Part shown: one piece after another, positions 62,801 through 64,000 of the stretch
Position numbering within the stretch: the stretch's first letter is position 1
Layout: every line of letters begins with the position of its first letter
Source of the DNA: Litoditis marina
Lineage: Eukaryota > Nematoda > Chromadorea > Rhabditida > Rhabditidae
Length of the DNA stretch: 64,000 nucleotides
Reading direction: 5' to 3'
Assembly (NCBI GenBank): GCA_964036275.1
Contig: OZ038433.1
Location: forward strand, 40,457,336-40,521,335
The notes under the pieces: generated by a model
What the model was told of the DNA's origin: nothing
The model's database searches: none
Seen by the model: only the letters and a program-made list of their open reading frames with translations
Made by a program: the position numbers and the translations under genes

Positions 62801-63715
62801 TCAGTTGTGACATTCGACTTACAACTCTGCGATTTCAGATCGAAGACATTCTATCCTGTTAGTATTGTATGTACCATGCACGTCACAATATGACATCAAA
62901 ACTTCCATTGCGTATTTCTGCAGTTTCTAGAAAAAATAGAGATTCTCGTACTACACGGTTGGAACATTAACAAAGTTGCGCGTTTGACCTTTAACTGGAG
63001 AGCTTGGGGTGAAAAGTGAGAGAGAACACTGTAGGGTTCCATATAGAAGTTGTAGTGTAGCATTGTCTCAGTAGTTGTTTTTGACATACACCTCCTAAAC
63101 GTGCCGATAGTAGACACCTCTGCATAGAATCGGAAAAGCTAAGCAATCACGAAAGTCTTCGACAGAATCAAGTATAAACATAGTGAAAAACAGCATTCAA
63201 ATTTTGATAAAAGTCAAATCTAGTATTTCAGGACCAAACCTACTACGCAGTGTCCAACCTCGATACTCGACTTCAAAATGCTGACCAGTGTCTGACAGAG
63301 GACATCACAATGTTCTCTCAGAGTGTTGCTCATCTCTACTCTCATCTCACCAAACCGGTCCTCGACATTGTACTCATATCGTGAGTAGAGTTCGAACTCT
63401 TTTGCAGATATCAACATAATTCCACACACTAACAGAACATTTCACGTGTTCGTCATTTTTCTGTTTTTTAAACAAAGTTGTTCCCACTTTTTCGAGAGAA
63501 AAAAATTTATGAGCAGAGGTAAACTGAATAAGGTGAAGCAATATTTGGTTAGAATTTTTACTGGAATTTTGTTTTTTAGTTTAGTGTATTTCTAGAGGAA
63601 CACTTCTGACATTGGCACACAGTCGTGGTGCTGGCACCAAGACCGTGATTCCCATTATTCTCGGCTGCGCTTGCGTCGGATTCACAGCACGCATTCTGAA
63701 GGCCATATCACCGAG
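59803..63715 (+). CDS. Peroxisomal ABC half-transporter, ABCD1/ALDP type (5' part, runs off the window)
   Basis: Imports very-long-chain acyl-CoAs into peroxisomes as a dimer. Exons: 59803-59859, 60160-60226, 60693-60857, 61110-61201, 62647-62799, 63232-63380, 63596-63715; phases agree and the next exon lies beyond 64000. Marks: N-terminal TM ([19 protein letters not shown]); a basic stretch ([12 protein letters not shown]); [137 protein letters not shown]. The AFRTRL and [11 protein letters not shown] patterns and SRGAGT favour ALDP (C. elegans pmp-4) over PMP70. The ATP-binding cassette is outside the window. Exon 1 is the least certain. Confidence 0.85.
61206..61310. repeat. GTAGTTTGATC-family palindromic repeat (compound)
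   Basis: Starts GTTGTAGTTTGATTTGG at the very beginning of ABCD intron 4. A second unit, TTATAGTTTGATCTTGAG ... AAGTTTGAACTACAAACACA, lies at 61268-61310. Confidence 0.55.
61512..62224 (-). CDS. Small secreted peptide precursor, 56 aa, nested in ABCD intron 4
   Basis: Not recognised. Exons: 62224-62174, 62000-61964, 61594-61512; phases agree and sites are canonical. [17 protein letters not shown] plus ITA forms a signal peptide; the mature part is about 35 residues: [20 protein letters not shown] then [15 protein letters not shown]. Two Cys flank PFYP and could form one small disulfide loop; Arg-Lys sites are few. Hormone-like, antimicrobial or structural roles are all possible. It lies entirely in an intron of the opposite-strand transporter gene. 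Confidence 0.65.
62447..62562. mobile_element. GC-rich near-perfect palindrome, 50-bp arms
   Basis: GGCCGTATGCATGAAACATC opens the element and its reverse complement closes it. The arms also share CCCGGGCCGGGTCGGGATGC and the following TATC, with one or two mismatches and a spacer of about 16 bp. The GC content is far above its surroundings. Noncoding, inside ABCD intron 4. Confidence 0.75.
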
Positions 63716-63934
63716 GTACGGTCACTTCCGAGTTGTCAATCTTTTTGAAAAATCTCACAGAACACATTTAAAGACAATACGGGTATAAACTTTATGTAAC
63801 CTATACCTAATCTCATTAGCTACGTGTTCAACCGTCATAGAATACGACTTTCACACCTTGGAGGTAAACAGGGTATTAGTGAGCTAACTCTCCGAATAGA
63901 GCTAATGTGTTTTCCGGATCTAATGTTATAATGT

Positions 63935-64000
63935 GTGCAAGCCAGGGCTGTACAATGTGTAGTAACTAAGGCTCACTTGTGAGATGGGTTCGATTCTCAC
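63935..64000 (+). repeat. tRNA-like segment cut by the window end
   Basis: GGGTTCGATTC resembles a B box, preceded by GGCTCACTTGTGAGAT. May be another tRNA-derived SINE or a tRNA; cut off at 64000, so it cannot be decided. Confidence 0.25.

Overview
The window is nematode nuclear DNA, most likely from a free-living rhabditid other than C. elegans itself. Evidence: small exons with GT-AG introns and TTTTCAG-type acceptors, a major sperm protein (MSP) gene, nematode-only chemoreceptor families (Srx, Srt, Sre-like), many short palindromic elements, and exon starts preceded by an acceptor that could take a spliced leader. All multi-exon models below were assembled by eye from frame, splice sites and intron phase. 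No transcript evidence was available.

Layout. 1-4.9 kb: no gene; a tandem duplication, nested inverted-repeat elements and a tRNA-like element. 4.9-7.9 kb (-): complete 8-exon arginine kinase. 9.4-11.6 kb (-) and 13.5-16.7 kb (-): two lysine-rich proteins with an N-terminal hydrophobic segment. 17.2-21.3 kb (+): Srx-type 7TM receptor whose introns hold a SINE, a TA-flanked MITE and a retroposon tail. 23.8-25.2 kb (-): Sre-like receptor relic with a frameshift. 27.9-31.8 kb (+): synaptophysin-family gene interrupted by a 1.1 kb foldback element (with its own 110-codon ORF) and a hAT-type MITE with an exact 8-bp target duplication. 32.9-34.7 kb (-): third lysine-rich protein, divergent from 34.9-35.5 kb (+): an MSP gene whose ATG reads ATT. 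Two giant tetranucleotide arrays follow. 38.4-41.2 kb (+): Srt receptor. 42.0-46.0 kb (-): MOCS3/UBA4. 47.0-50.2 kb (+): complex I NDUFB11-like subunit. 51.0-52.3 kb (-): CEP41-like rhodanese protein. 53.9-57.2 kb (+): secreted protein with three TIL protease-inhibitor domains. 59.8-64.0 kb (+): 5' part of a peroxisomal ABCD transporter (ALDP type), with a 56-residue secreted peptide gene nested antisense in its fourth intron.

Functional grouping. Housekeeping metabolism: arginine kinase, MOCS3 (tRNA thiolation/Moco), complex I, peroxisomal ABC transporter. Neuronal and sensory: synaptophysin and the receptors. A probable sperm theme: MSP, the divergently paired lysine-rich gene and its two look-alikes. 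The TIL inhibitor could belong to it, since nematode TIL proteins are known to restrain sperm-activating proteases, but nothing in the sequence proves this. The most unusual items are the start-less MSP, the lysine-rich family and the ORF-carrying G-rich foldback element.
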